From: Allonocardiopsis opalescens
GTDB taxonomy: Bacteria; Actinomycetota; Actinomycetes; Streptosporangiales; Streptosporangiaceae
NCBI RefSeq assembly: GCF_003002095.1
Contig: NZ_PVZC01000001.1
Span: 248,001 to 312,000, forward strand
Length of the DNA stretch: 64,000 nucleotides
Reading direction: 5' to 3'
The notes under the pieces were generated by a model. It ran no database searches, had not been told where the DNA came from, and saw only the letters and a list, made by a program, of their open reading frames with translations. A program made the position numbers and the translations under genes. Below are positions 7,611 through 17,107 of this stretch, one piece after another; the stretch's first letter is position 1, and every line of letters starts with the position of its first letter.

Positions 7611-8665
7611 GGCCGCCCGCGCTGGACGCCCGCCTGGTGGTGCGGCGCGGCGCCTTCGCCCTCGACATCGCCGTGACGGCGGCGCCCGGCGAGGTGGTGG
7701 CGCTGCTCGGCCCCAACGGCGCGGGCAAGACCACCGCGCTGCGCGCGCTGGCCGGACTCGAACCGCTGGCCGACGGCGGCCGGCTGCTGGTGGACGGCGC
7801 CGACCTGTCCCGGCACGCCGTCGAACGGCGCCCGATCGGGGTGGTCTTCCAGGACTACCTGCTCTTCGCGCACCTCAGCGCACTGGACAACGTCGCCTTC
7901 GGGCCGCGCTGCCGGGGCGTGTCCAAACACGCGGCGCGCCGGGAGGCGGCCGGCTGGCTGGAGCGCGTCGGCCTGGCCGAGCTCGCCGAGGCGCGCCCCC
8001 GGCGGCTGTCGGGCGGCCAGGCGCAGCGGGTGGCGCTGGCCCGCGCGCTGGCGGCCCGGCCCCGGCTGCTGCTGCTGGACGAGCCGCTGGCCGCGCTGGA
8101 CGCGCACACCCGGCTGACCGTCCGCGCCGAGCTGCGCCGCCACCTCGCCGCCTTCGACGGCGCCGCCGTGCTCGTCACCCACGACCCGCTGGACGCGATG
8201 GTGCTGGCCGACCGCCTGGTGGTGGTCGAGGACGGCGCGGTGGTGCAGGAGGGCGCCCCGGCCGAGGTGGCGCGCCGGCCCCGCACCGACTACGTGGCCC
8301 GGCTGGTCGGCCTGAACCTCTACCGGGGCACGGCCGCCGGCGGCACCGTGCGGGTCGGCGGAGCCGGGGGCGTCGCCCTCGCCGCCGCGGGGGAGGAGCC
8401 GGTGACCGGCGAGGTCTTCGTCGCCTTCTCGCCCGGCGCGGTCGCGCTGTTCCGCTCCCGCCCCGACGGCAGCCCGCGCAATGTCTGGCCCGCGGTGGTC
8501 AGCGGCTTCGAGCGCCACGGCGACCTGGTCCGGGTGCACCTGGACGGCGCGCTGCCCGCCATGGCCGACATCACCGCCCCGGCCCTGGCCGATCTGGACC
8601 TGGAGCCCGGGCGGCGGCTGTGGGCGAGCGTGAAGGCGGCCGAGACCCGCGCCTACCCGGCCTGA
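7607..8665 (+). CDS. modC: molybdate ABC transporter ATP-binding protein ModC
   Basis: A 352-residue ATPase. Walker A is GPNGAGKTT, the Q-loop is VFQDYLLF, the signature is LSGGQAQR, Walker B is LLLLDEP and the switch His is in VTHDP. A C-terminal TOBE-like extension from about residue 235 starts near GLNLYRGTA. It powers molybdate import through ModB. The GTG start overlaps the modB stop, so translation is coupled. Its own stop lies in the loop of a strong terminator hairpin. Confidence 0.93.
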   Translation: MRPPALDARLVVRRGAFALDIAVTAAPGEVVALLGPNGAGKTTALRALAGLEPLADGGRLLVDGADLSRHAVERRPIGVVFQDYLLFAHLSALDNVAFGPRCRGVSKHAARREAAGWLERVGLAELAEARPRRLSGGQAQRVALARALAARPRLLLLDEPLAALDAHTRLTVRAELRRHLAAFDGAAVLVTHDPLDAMVLADRLVVVEDGAVVQEGAPAEVARRPRTDYVARLVGLNLYRGTAAGGTVRVGGAGGVALAAAGEEPVTGEVFVAFSPGAVALFRSRPDGSPRNVWPAVVSGFERHGDLVRVHLDGALPAMADITAPALADLDLEPGRRLWASVKAAETRAYPA

Positions 8666-8679
8666 GCCGGGTAGGCGCG
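8648..8679 (+). terminator. strong hairpin terminator spanning the modC stop
   Basis: A perfect 14-bp stem (CGCGCCTACCCGGC paired with its complement at 8666-8679) closes a CTGA tetraloop. The TGA in the loop is the modC stop codon. No U-tract follows, as is usual in high-GC actinomycetes. Confidence 0.75.
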
Positions 8680-8779
8680 GCCCCGGACCCGGCCTTGCCG
8701 GCGAGGTCAAGGGGGGCGTCCGCGCGCCCCCGCCGAGCGCTTCGGCCTTCCCCGCGCACAAGCCCTTTAAGATACGTTT

Positions 8780-8806
8780 GCGTAGCTACGCTTCCGTGTC
8801 TATGCT
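8780..8806 (+). promoter_or_regulatory. promoter region with GCGTAGCTACGC palindrome
   Basis: A perfect 12-nt palindrome, GCGTAGCTACGC (8780-8791), lies 9 nt before a TATGCT hexamer at 8801-8806 that could be a -10 box. Both precede the glycoside hydrolase gene. The palindrome is placed where a repressor would block the promoter; the regulator is not identified. Confidence 0.45.
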
Positions 8807-8880
8807 GTGCGGGCGCCGTGCCGCCGGACCCCGTCCGGCCGCGGACCGCTCCCCAGCACCGCCGACGAGAGGACCAGCCA

Positions 8881-10376
8881 TGCCCGACGCCGAGCAGGCC
8901 ACCGGCACCGAGGGCGCCCCGACCGGGGTCCCGATCACCGCGGAATGGGACCGGCCCCAGTCCGTCTCGCGCACCGAGACCACCACGCACGTGTGGACCG
9001 CGCCGCAGCTGCGGCGCGGCACCCCCACCCACGAGCGGGCCTGGGCCGCGGTGCGCGAGCTGAAGGCCGACCACGCCCGGTTCCTGTCCTGGTACTCGCA
9101 CCCCCTGCTGTCGGTGCCCGCGCTCGAACCGCCCGCCGACGGCAGGACCTCGTGGGACTTCACCGCCCTGGACCCCTTCATGGACGACTTCCTGGCCGCC
9201 GCCGAGGGGCGCCCGGTGGTCGCCAACCTCGCCACCATCCCCACCTGGATGTTCGAGACGCCGGAACCGGTCCCCTACGGCACGGACCCCGAGGAGATCC
9301 AGTGGGGCTACCAGCAGGGCACCGAGTTCCGCGACCCCTCCCTGAAGGAGGTCGCCGACTACTTCGAGCGCTTCGCCCGCTGGTACATCGCCGGCGGCTT
9401 CCACGACGAGTACGGCACCTGGCACGAGTCCGGCCGCAGGCACCGCTTCGCCTACTGGGAGGTGCTGTGCGAGCCCGAGATCGGGCACCGGCTGACGCCC
9501 GAGACCTACACCAGGCTCTACGACGAGGTGGTCAAGCGGCTGCGCCCGCTCGACCCCGACATGCGCTTCATCGGCCTGTCGCTGTCGATGGCCGAGCACG
9601 AGCCGGAGTTCTTCTGGCACTTCCTCGACCCCGCCAAGCACGAGGACGGGGTGCCGCTGGACGCGATCTCCTACCACCTCTACACCTGCACCGACATCAT
9701 CAACCCGGTCGGCCCTGAGGGCAACGCGCCCTTCGACCACTGGCCCGGCGTCTTCTTCGCCCAGGCCGACGGCTACGTCAACGAGGTGCGGCACATCGAG
9801 GCCGTCAAGCGGCGGCTCTCCCCGCGGACCGAGACACACGTCAACGAGATCGGCACCTTCAACACCGACCTGATGAACCCCGACCCGCAGGTCCCGGACG
9901 AGTACTGGGCCCTCAGCGGGGCGGTCGCCGCCTACCTGTGGTCCCACCTCACCGAGATCGGCGTCCACCTGGTGGGCATCGCGGAGTTCATGGGCTCTCC
10001 CGGCGAGATCCCCGGCGTGAGCCTGGTGGACTGGGAGACCGGCGCCCCCAACGCCCGCTACTGGGCGGCGAAGCTGCTCATCGACCACTTCGGCCGCGGC
10101 GACACCCTGGTGCCCACCACGGCCGGATCCCCGGAGCTGCCCGACTTCCGGCTGCACGCCCGCGGCTTCGTCGCCCCGGACGGGCGCCGCTCCCTGCTGC
10201 TGGTGAACAAGTCGCCGCAGCCGGTCCCGGTGCGGCTCGCCGACGCCGGCTGGGCGGGGCAGGCGCACATGGTCGACACCACCACCGGGGCCGAGCCGGC
10301 CAGGACGGTGCCGGTGGGCGCGGACGGCTCGCTGGAACTGGGGCCCTTCGCGACGGCCGTCGTCACGTCCGCCTGA
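8881..10376 (+). CDS. glycoside hydrolase, clan GH-A fold (GH39-like)
   Basis: A 498-residue protein that reads as a (beta/alpha)8 retaining glycosidase. Glu198 in WEVLCEPE is the likely acid/base, in the position of the NEP motif of clan A. Glu323 in HVNEIGTFN is the likely nucleophile. A C-terminal beta domain (about 410-498) ends in LLLVNKSPQPVPVRL, typical of GH39-like enzymes. No signal peptide is seen, so it should act inside the cell. The start is ATG 8881 after GAGAGGACC; the frame is open further upstream but enters the promoter. The substrate (a beta-xyloside or similar) cannot be told from sequence. Confidence 0.65.
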
Positions 10377-10442
10377 CCGCGGGCGGCGGGCCGGCTGGAA
10401 GGACGGCCGGTCCGTCCCGCGGCCCCGGCCGCCGGAGGCGCC

Positions 10443-10886
10443 CTAGACCCGGCTCTCGGCCAGCTGCCGCAGCCGGGGCAGCGTCGCCTCGATGCCCTGC
10501 GCGTTGCGCACGGGATAGCCCAGCAGCTGGTACAGGAAGGCGCCGAAGCCGGCCGGGGAGTAGTCGAAGGTCTCGATCACACGGGTGCGGCCGCCCGCGA
10601 TCGGCTCCAGTTCCCAGCGCCAGATGTGCGGGCCGAGGTGCTTCCAGGCGATCAGCCGGCCCTCCTCGAACTCGACCACGGAGTTGGTCATCCGGTACGG
10701 GAGACCGAGCCGCATCTCCATCCCGAAGCGGGAGCCGTGTTCGAGCCGGTCGGGGCCGCTGACGAGACCGCGGACGGAGCCGGAGCCGTCGAACTCGGGA
10801 TGCGCGCGCGGATCGGCGAGGATGTCGAAGACGACCTTGGGTGGCGCGGCCACCACGATGCTGCGGGATACCTTGCGCTTCGCCAT
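10443..10886 (-). CDS. SRPBCC (START-like) family protein
   Basis: A 147-residue single-domain protein of the polyketide-cyclase/START-like fold. VSRSIVVAAPPKVVFDILAD is the classic first strand and helix, and IWRWELEPIAGGRTRVIETF the central beta-hairpin. Members bind hydrophobic ligands or act as cyclases or coenzyme chaperones. It lies 9 nt after nrfD on the same strand, so it may be co-transcribed with the formate dehydrogenase genes, but no functional link is known. Confidence 0.8.
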   Translation of the reverse strand: MAKRKVSRSIVVAAPPKVVFDILADPRAHPEFDGSGSVRGLVSGPDRLEHGSRFGMEMRLGLPYRMTNSVVEFEEGRLIAWKHLGPHIWRWELEPIAGGRTRVIETFDYSPAGFGAFLYQLLGYPVRNAQGIEATLPRLRQLAESRV

Positions 10887-10895
10887 GTGCCGACC

Positions 10896-11909
10896 CTATC
10901 CAGGCCCGGCCGGGGCCCCGGCCGCGCCCGGCGCGGCGCCGTCGGCCTCCCGCCGGGCCGCCTCGGCGCGGGCCGCCAGCCGGGCGCGCTGCGGCGCCAC
11001 CACGTACTTGGGGTCGCGGGCCGACACCCGGCCCGCCTCGAAGACGCCGAAGCGGGTGCACGCCCCCGCCGCCAGCAGCGCCGCCCCGGCCGCCGCCGCG
11101 GCCCAGCGCCGCCGCCCGGCCACCGCGAGCAGCCCGGCCGCCCCGGCGGTGAGCACTTCGGCGGTGCGCAGCAGCCGCCCGGGCCGCCCGGTGCGGTACG
11201 GCTCGCCGACCAGGCCGAGCCGCCGGGTGACCAGCCGCGTCGCCCCCAGCTCCAGGCCGGCGCCGATCAGGGCCAGCCGCCGCGCCGGAGCGGCCCGCTC
11301 GGGCGGGTTGAGCAGCAGCGCGGCCCCGGCCCCGCTGGTCAGCGCGCTGCCCGCGAACACGAAGGGCAGCTCGGCGCGGGCCTCGTGCCAGGCGGGCACG
11401 GCGGTGTCGGTGAGCAGCGCCGCCGTGTAGGTGGACATCGCCGGTCCCAGCAGGCCCGCCGCCAGCCCGGCCAGCCGCCCGGCCGGACGCCAGATCCCGG
11501 TGGCGTCGGAGGCGGCGGCCGCGCACGACAGCGCGGTGAACGGGCCGAGGATCCAGGTGCCGACCGACAGCGGCGACGTGGGCTTGATCACACGCAGCAT
11601 GTGCAGGAAGCGCTCAGGGCGGCCCAGGTCGTGGATGAGCAGCCCCACGCTGGCCAGCGCGCCCCCCGCGGCGGCGTAGCGGCCGCGGGCGGCCAGCTCG
11701 GGCCGGCCCTCGAGATCGGCGAGGGCGGCCAGCGAGGCCGAGGCGCCCGCCATCCCGCCCAGGAACAGGTAGCCGGGCACGTCGGGCACCAGCCAGGTGG
11801 GCTCCTTGAGGATGGGGCGGCCGTAGTAGGAGCGGCTGCCGGACACGTCCGCGGTGTCGCGGTCGCGCGGCTGCGCACCGGTGCGCGCGGTCGGCGGGGC
11901 TGTGGTCAT
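10896..11909 (-). CDS. nrfD: NrfD/PsrC-type membrane subunit of formate dehydrogenase
   Basis: A 337-residue polytopic membrane protein with about eight to nine hydrophobic helices. GYLFLGGMAGASASLAAL is the first helix of NrfD/PsrC proteins, and SVGTWILGPFTALS follows. Such subunits anchor molybdoenzyme-FeS pairs and pass electrons to menaquinone without haem. ATG 11909. It follows fdoG and fdoH on the same strand but is separated from fdoH by a tetR gene. The link to the formate dehydrogenase is inferred from this context. Confidence 0.85.
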   Translation of the reverse strand: MTTAPPTARTGAQPRDRDTADVSGSRSYYGRPILKEPTWLVPDVPGYLFLGGMAGASASLAALADLEGRPELAARGRYAAAGGALASVGLLIHDLGRPERFLHMLRVIKPTSPLSVGTWILGPFTALSCAAAASDATGIWRPAGRLAGLAAGLLGPAMSTYTAALLTDTAVPAWHEARAELPFVFAGSALTSGAGAALLLNPPERAAPARRLALIGAGLELGATRLVTRRLGLVGEPYRTGRPGRLLRTAEVLTAGAAGLLAVAGRRRWAAAAAGAALLAAGACTRFGVFEAGRVSARDPKYVVAPQRARLAARAEAARREADGAAPGAAGAPAGPG

Positions 11910-11963
11910 GCTTCCTCCGTGCTCGGGGGCCGCCCGGGCGCTCGGCGGCCGTGCGCGGGCCCC

Positions 11964-12611
11964 CTAACCGGATCGGCGGCTCTCATCCGCCCCGCCGGGC
12001 GGACGGGCCGGCCCGAACAGCCGGTCCAGGTGGTAGCGGAGGATCGACGCGGCCGCCTCGGCGCTGCGCTGCCCGACCAGGACGCTGGTGCCCAGCCCGT
12101 GGTTGAGGGCCAGCAGCCGGGCCGCCTCGGCGCCGGGCTCCCGGTCGGCGGGCAGCTCCCCGTCATGCTGCGCCCGGGTCAGCACCTCCGCCAGCCGCCG
12201 CTCCACCCGCTTGGGCCCGGCCACGAAGGGCTGCGCCGCCAGCTCGGGATCGGTCATCGCCAGCACCGCGTAGGAGGTCCACACCCGGTGGAAGACCCGG
12301 GAGCGCTCGTCGGTGGGCAGCGCCTCGGCCAGGAAGGCCTCGACCCGCGCGCGGGCCGGGGCGCCGGCCGGCAGCCCGGCCAGCCGCTCGGCCCAGCGCT
12401 CGGCGCTCTCGTGCTCCAGGTGGTCCAGCGCGGCGTGGGTGAGTCCGGCCTTGGTGTCGAAGTAGTACTGCACCAGCCGCAGCGAGACGCGCGCCTCGGC
12501 GGCCACCGAGCGCATGGTTACGGCGTGCAGGCCCTCGCGTGCGGCCACCCTCACCAGGGCCTGGACGATCTGGTCCCGCCGCGCCGCGTGGTGGTCCGCG
12601 GTATTGCGCAC
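11964..12611 (-). CDS. TetR-family regulator inside the formate dehydrogenase gene set
   Basis: A 215-residue TetR protein with an HTH at about residues 25-55 (MRSVAAEARVSLRLVQYYFD) and a TetR_C-like domain. GTG 12611 is preceded at 5 nt by GGGAGG, better than the GTG codons at 12626 and 12638. The gene lies between fdoH (end 12692) and nrfD (start 11909), all on the same strand, so it may be co-transcribed and tune the operon. It is more often an unrelated position for a regulator, which is odd here. The ligand is unknown. Confidence 0.85.
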   Translation of the reverse strand: MRNTADHHAARRDQIVQALVRVAAREGLHAVTMRSVAAEARVSLRLVQYYFDTKAGLTHAALDHLEHESAERWAERLAGLPAGAPARARVEAFLAEALPTDERSRVFHRVWTSYAVLAMTDPELAAQPFVAGPKRVERRLAEVLTRAQHDGELPADREPGAEAARLLALNHGLGTSVLVGQRSAEAAASILRYHLDRLFGPARPPGGADESRRSG

Positions 12612-12691
12612 GTCGACCTCCCGCACATCGCCTCTCACCGACGTGCCATTATGGCGCCGTCCCCGGCCGGCCCGGCCCGCCGGCCGTCGGC

Positions 12692-13684
12692 TCAGCGGCG
12701 GCCGAGGAAGGCGGCGGCGACGGCGGCCGCGGCGACCCCGGCGGCCAGGGCGGCGTGCCGCCAGATGTCGGGCAGGTCGCGGGTGGTGACGACCGGGTCG
12801 GGCGGCAGGCCGTAGACCTCGGGCTCGTCCAGCAGCAGGAAGAAGGCGCCCGCGCCGCCGACGCCGTCGCCGGGGTCGGCGCCGTACAGCCGCGCCTCGG
12901 CGGTGCCCGCCTCGTGCAGCCGCTCCAGCCGCGCGTTCGCCCGCTCGCGCAGCTCCTCCAGCGGCCCGAACTGGATCGAGTCGGTGGGGCAGGCGGTGGC
13001 GCAGGCGGGCTCCAGGCCGGAGCCGAGCCGGTCGTAGCACAGGGTGCACTTGAAGGCGCGGCCGTCGTCCTCCCGCTTGCCGATCACCCCGTACGGGCAG
13101 GCCGGGATGCAGTAGCCGCAGCCGTTGCAGATGTCCTCCTGCACCACCACGGTGCCGTACTCGGTGCGGAACAGCGCCCCCGTCGGGCAGACGTCCAGGC
13201 AGGCGGCGTGCGTGCAGTGCTTGCAGACGTCGCTGGACATCAGCCAGCGCACGCCCTCGGCGGCGCCCCCGTCCGCTCCCGGCGCCGCCTCCGGGGCGCG
13301 GTCGCGCTCGGCGGGCGGCGGCTGCGGCATGCCGAGGTCGACGGCCTCGGCCGGGCGGCCGCCGGTCCCGGCCGGCACCCGCTGCTCGACGAAGGCGACG
13401 TGCCGCCAGCTGTTGGCGCTCAGCTCGCCGGTGTTGTCGAAGGACGTGCCGAGCAGGTCCGGCGCCTCGTCCCGGGTCGGCGGCACCAGGTTCCACTCCT
13501 TGCAGGCCACCTCGCACGCCTTGCAGCCGATGCACACCGAGGTGTCGGTGAAGAAGCCGACCCGCTCGGGCGGGTGCGGGTGCCCGGCGTCGGTGGCCGG
13601 GTCGGCCAGCGGCCCGGCCAGGCTCGCCGACAGCCACTCCATCGGGGCCTCCGATGCGCTCTGCTCGGTCCGGTCAGCGGTCAC
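12692..13684 (-). CDS. fdoH: formate dehydrogenase iron-sulfur (beta) subunit
   Basis: A 330-residue ferredoxin-like electron-transfer subunit with four [4Fe-4S] sites. The Cys groups are CIGCKACEVAC, CKHCTHAACLDVCP, CNGCGYCIPACP and CTLC with CATACP. A C-terminal hydrophobic helix (GVAAAAVAAAFLG) should tether it to the membrane, as in FdnH/FdoH. GTG 13684 overlaps the fdoG stop by 11 nt and has a strong GGGGGAGG site, so I chose it over the internal ATG of MEWLS. It carries electrons from the selenomolybdenum site of FdoG to the quinone-reducing membrane subunit. Confidence 0.93.
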   Translation of the reverse strand: MTADRTEQSASEAPMEWLSASLAGPLADPATDAGHPHPPERVGFFTDTSVCIGCKACEVACKEWNLVPPTRDEAPDLLGTSFDNTGELSANSWRHVAFVEQRVPAGTGGRPAEAVDLGMPQPPPAERDRAPEAAPGADGGAAEGVRWLMSSDVCKHCTHAACLDVCPTGALFRTEYGTVVVQEDICNGCGYCIPACPYGVIGKREDDGRAFKCTLCYDRLGSGLEPACATACPTDSIQFGPLEELRERANARLERLHEAGTAEARLYGADPGDGVGGAGAFFLLLDEPEVYGLPPDPVVTTRDLPDIWRHAALAAGVAAAAVAAAFLGRR

Positions 13685-16600
13685 GCTTCCTCCCCCTGCG
13701 GTCCGGGCGGGACGGCGCTGGCGGCCGGTGCCCGTTGCCGCGGTGCCCGTCCGGGGCACCGTCCTCGTGCGGCCCGGGCGGTTCCGCGCCGCGTGCGCTC
13801 TGCCCCTCGTGGACCCGGTCGGCCGGGCGGGCGCCGCCCTCGCCGCCGGACCGGTATTCGGCGACGAAGTCCAGCAGCGCGGGGCCGCGCGGCCGCCGCC
13901 CGGGCCGGATGTCGCAGCTGGCGGCCTTGGCCTCCTGGATGTGCACGTTCGGGTCGAGCACCACGGCGAGCAGGTCGTTGGCCGGGTCGCCGGGCGACAG
14001 CCCGCCATGGCCCCAGTGGTAGGGCAGCCCGACCTGGTGCAGGGTGCGGCCGCGCACCTTCAGCGGCCGCATCCGCCGGGTGACCAGCACCCGCGCCTCG
14101 ATCGCGGTGCGCGCCGTGACGATGGTCGCCCACTCCAGGTGCCGCAGCCCCCGCTCCTCGGCGAGTTCGGGCGAGACCTCGCAGAAGAACTCCGGCTGCA
14201 GCTCGTTCAGGTACGGCAGGGTGCGGCTCATCCCGCCGGCCGTGTGGTGCTCGGTCAGCCGGTAGGTGGTGAACACGTACGGGAAGCGGTCCGCGCCCGG
14301 GGCGCCGTCGGCCGGGTTCAGCGGGTTCTCCGGATGGCGGTAGGTCTGCAGCACCGGATTGGCCCGCTGCCCGTACAGGGCGTTGCCGCAGGGCGACTCG
14401 GTCGGCTCGTAGTGCGTCGGCAGCGGCCCGTCCAGGGTGCCCTCGGGGGCGAACAGCCAGGCGCGGCCGTCGTTCTGCATGATGAACGGCGCGTCGCCGC
14501 CCAGCGCCTCCTGCGCCCGCGCGTCCTCGGAGGGACGGTAGTCGGGGTGCTTGTCCACCGAGATGTCCGGCACGTCGCGGCCGGTCCAGCGGCCCCGCTC
14601 CTCGTCCCACCACAGGTAGCGCTTTCGCTCGCTCCACGGCCGCCCCTGCGGGTCGGCGGAGGCGCGGTTGTAGAGGATGCGCCGGTTGGCGGGCCAGGCC
14701 CAGCCCCAGTCCAGCGCCACCTCGTCCTGCTCGGAGCGCGGCGTGCGGGCGGCGGCGCGGTTGCGCTCGCCCGCGTAGACGCCGCAGTAGATCCAGCAGC
14801 CGCACGCGGTGCTGCCGTCGTCGCGCAGCTCGGCGTAGGTGCTCAGCGCGCCGTCGGGGCCCACCCCGTTGATCTCGCGCAGCACGGCGGCGGCGTCGGG
14901 CTCGGCGCGCTCGCCGCTGACCGGGTAGTCCCAGGTCAGGTCGAGCAGCGGCCGGTCGCGCGGATCGGTGGAGCCGGCCAGCCGCTCCCGCAGCAGCCGG
15001 CCCAGGTGGTAGTAGAACCACAGCTCGCTGCGGGCGTCCCCGGCGGGCTCCACCGCCTTGTGCCGCCACTGGAGCAGCCGCTGGGTGTTGGTGAAGCTGC
15101 CGTCCTTCTCGGTGTGCGAGGCGGCCGGGAGCAGGAAGACCTCGGTGCCGATCTCCTCGGGCCGCAGCTCGCCGGTCTCGATCTCGGGCCCGTCCTTCCA
15201 GAAGGACGCCGTCTCGATCTCGACCAGGTCGCGGACGACCAGCCAGTCCAGATTGGCCAGGCCCAGCCGCTGCAGCTTGCCGTTGGCCGAGCCCACGGCC
15301 GGGTTCTCGCCGACCACGAAGTAGCCCTTGACCTTCCCGGCGATCTGGTCCAGCACGGTGCGGTAGGTGCCGTGGTCGCCGGTGGTCTTCGGCAGGTGGT
15401 CGAAGCAGAAGTCGTTGTCCTCGGTCGCCGCCTCGCCCCACCACGCCTTGAGCAGGCTGACGGTGTAGGCGCGCATGTTCCCCCACCAGCCCGCCTTCTG
15501 CGAGTCCGGCTCCACGTAGGCGGCGAGGTCGGGGTGGTCGTGCGCGTCGGGCATCGGCAGGTAGCCCGGCAGCAGGTTGTACAGGGTCGGGATGTCGGTG
15601 GAGCCCTGGATGCTGGCGTGGCCGCGCAGCGCCATGATGCCGCCGCCGGGCCGGCCGATGTTGCCCAGCAGCGACTGCAGGATCGCGGCGGTGCGGATGT
15701 ACTGCACGCCCACGGTGTGCTGCGTCCAGCCGACCGCGTAGCAGAACGCGGTGGTGCGCTCCCGGCCGGAGTTGGCGGTGACCGCCTCGGCCACCCGCTC
15801 GAACAGCTCCTCGGGCACCCCGCACACCTCCGCCACCAGCTCGGGGGTGTACCGGGCGAAGTGCCGCTTGAGCACCTGGTACACGCAGCGCGGGTGGCGC
15901 AGGGTGGGGTCGGTGAGCGGCCGGTCGGCCGTGCTCGCGCCGCCCATGCCGTGCTGCTCAGGGCGGGCGGTCTCCTGCTCGTGGCCGCGGTGGCCCGGGC
16001 GGCCGCCCTCCTCACCGCCCGAGCCGCCGCCTTCGGTGGCGTAGGCCCAGGTCTCGGTGGAGTAGGCGCGGCCCTCGGGGTCGAAGCCGGAGAACAGGCC
16101 GTCCAGCTCGTCGGTATCGCGGAAGTCCTCGCGCAGGATCATCGGCGCATTGGTGTAGGCGACGACGTACTCCCGGAAGTCCTTCTGATGGGTGAGGACG
16201 TAGTTGACCAGCCCGCCGAGGAAGGCGATGTCGGTGCCGGTCCGGATGGGCACGTGCAGGTCGGCCTGTGCGCTGGTGCGGGTGTAGCGCGGGTCGACGT
16301 GGACGACGGTCGCGCCGCGCAGCTTCGCCTCCATCACCCACTGGAAGCCGACCGGGTGCGCCTCGGCCATGTTGGAGCCCTGGATGACGATGCAGTCGGC
16401 ATTGGCGAGGTCCTGCTGGAAGCCGGTGGCGCCGCCCCGGCCGAACGAGGTCCCCAGACCGGGGACGGTGGAGGAGTGTCAAATGCGGGCCTGGTTCTCG
16501 ATCTGCACCGCGCCCATCGCGGAGTACAGCTTCTTCATCAGGTAGTTCTCTTCGTTGTCCAGGGTCGCGCCGCCGAGGCCCGCGATGCCCATGGTGCGCC

Positions 16601-17045
16601 GCACCGGGCGCCCCTCGTAGCTGTCCTCCCAGGTGGCGCGGCGGGTCTCCAGCACGCGGTCCGCGATCATCTCCATGGCCCGCTCCAGCGGCAGGTCCTC
16701 CCACTCCGTGCCGTAAGGGCGCCGGTACCTCACCCGGGTGAGCCGGTCCGGATTGGTGACCAGCTGCTTGCTGGCCGAGCCCTTCGGGCAGAGCCGGCCG
16801 CGCGAGATCGGGCTGTCGGGGTCGCCCTCGATCTGGGTGACGGCGCCGTCCTTGACGTAGACGCGCTGCCCGCAGCCCACCGCGCAGTACGGGCAGACCG
16901 AGCGCACCACCGCGTCGGCCTGCTCGGTCCTGGCCGTCAGCCCCTCGGTGCGCCGCGACATCGCCGCGGTGCCCCGCCCCAGCGGGTCGGGCCCGGTTAG
17001 TTGCCGGTACACGGGCCAGCCGTCGATCCACTGCTTGATCCCCAT
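13674..17045 (-). CDS. fdoG: formate dehydrogenase major subunit, selenocysteine-containing (UGA at 16479-16481)
   Basis: A molybdopterin oxidoreductase of 1123 residues when the in-frame TGA (16481-16479 on the minus strand) is read as Sec189. Upstream the frame has the [4Fe-4S] ligands Cys51, Cys54, Cys58 and Cys86 (SVCPYCAVGCGQ, RLCPKGSAS). It continues after the TGA without any shift into HSSTVPGLGTSFGRGG and DCIVIQGSNMAEAHPVGFQW. NQARI-U-HSSTV is exactly the active-site context of FDH selenocysteine or cysteine. No Tat signal is visible, so catalysis is probably cytoplasmic. It oxidises formate to CO2 with bis-MGD-Mo(W). selA, selB and selC are immediately upstream. Gene finders will split it in two. 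Confidence 0.93.
16450..16481 (-). promoter_or_regulatory. bacterial SECIS hairpin with the UGA selenocysteine codon
   Basis: On the mRNA (minus) strand the UGA (16481-16479) is followed after 12 nt by a perfect stem, GUCCCC/GGGGAC (16466-16461 with 16455-16450). It closes a GGUCU loop (16460-16456). GGUCU is the apical sequence bound by SelB in E. coli fdhF. Here it starts at the 19th base after UGA, the same offset as I recall for fdhF. Confidence 0.88.
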
Positions 17046-17107
17046 GGCGGGCCCAATGCCATAGCCGTGCCCGCCCAAACCCCTGCGTGGCGGGCGGTCC
17101 GGGCGGT

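Noticed and set aside
11964-13637. A single 557-residue protein joining the tetR region to upstream sequence
   Set aside because: The N-terminal part is an out-of-frame shadow of fdoH; the TetR homology begins only after GTG 12611.
13125-17000. A very long plus-strand open frame antisense to fdoG and fdoH
   Set aside because: Its residue makeup is that of a GC-rich shadow frame, and the minus strand carries clear FDH motifs throughout.
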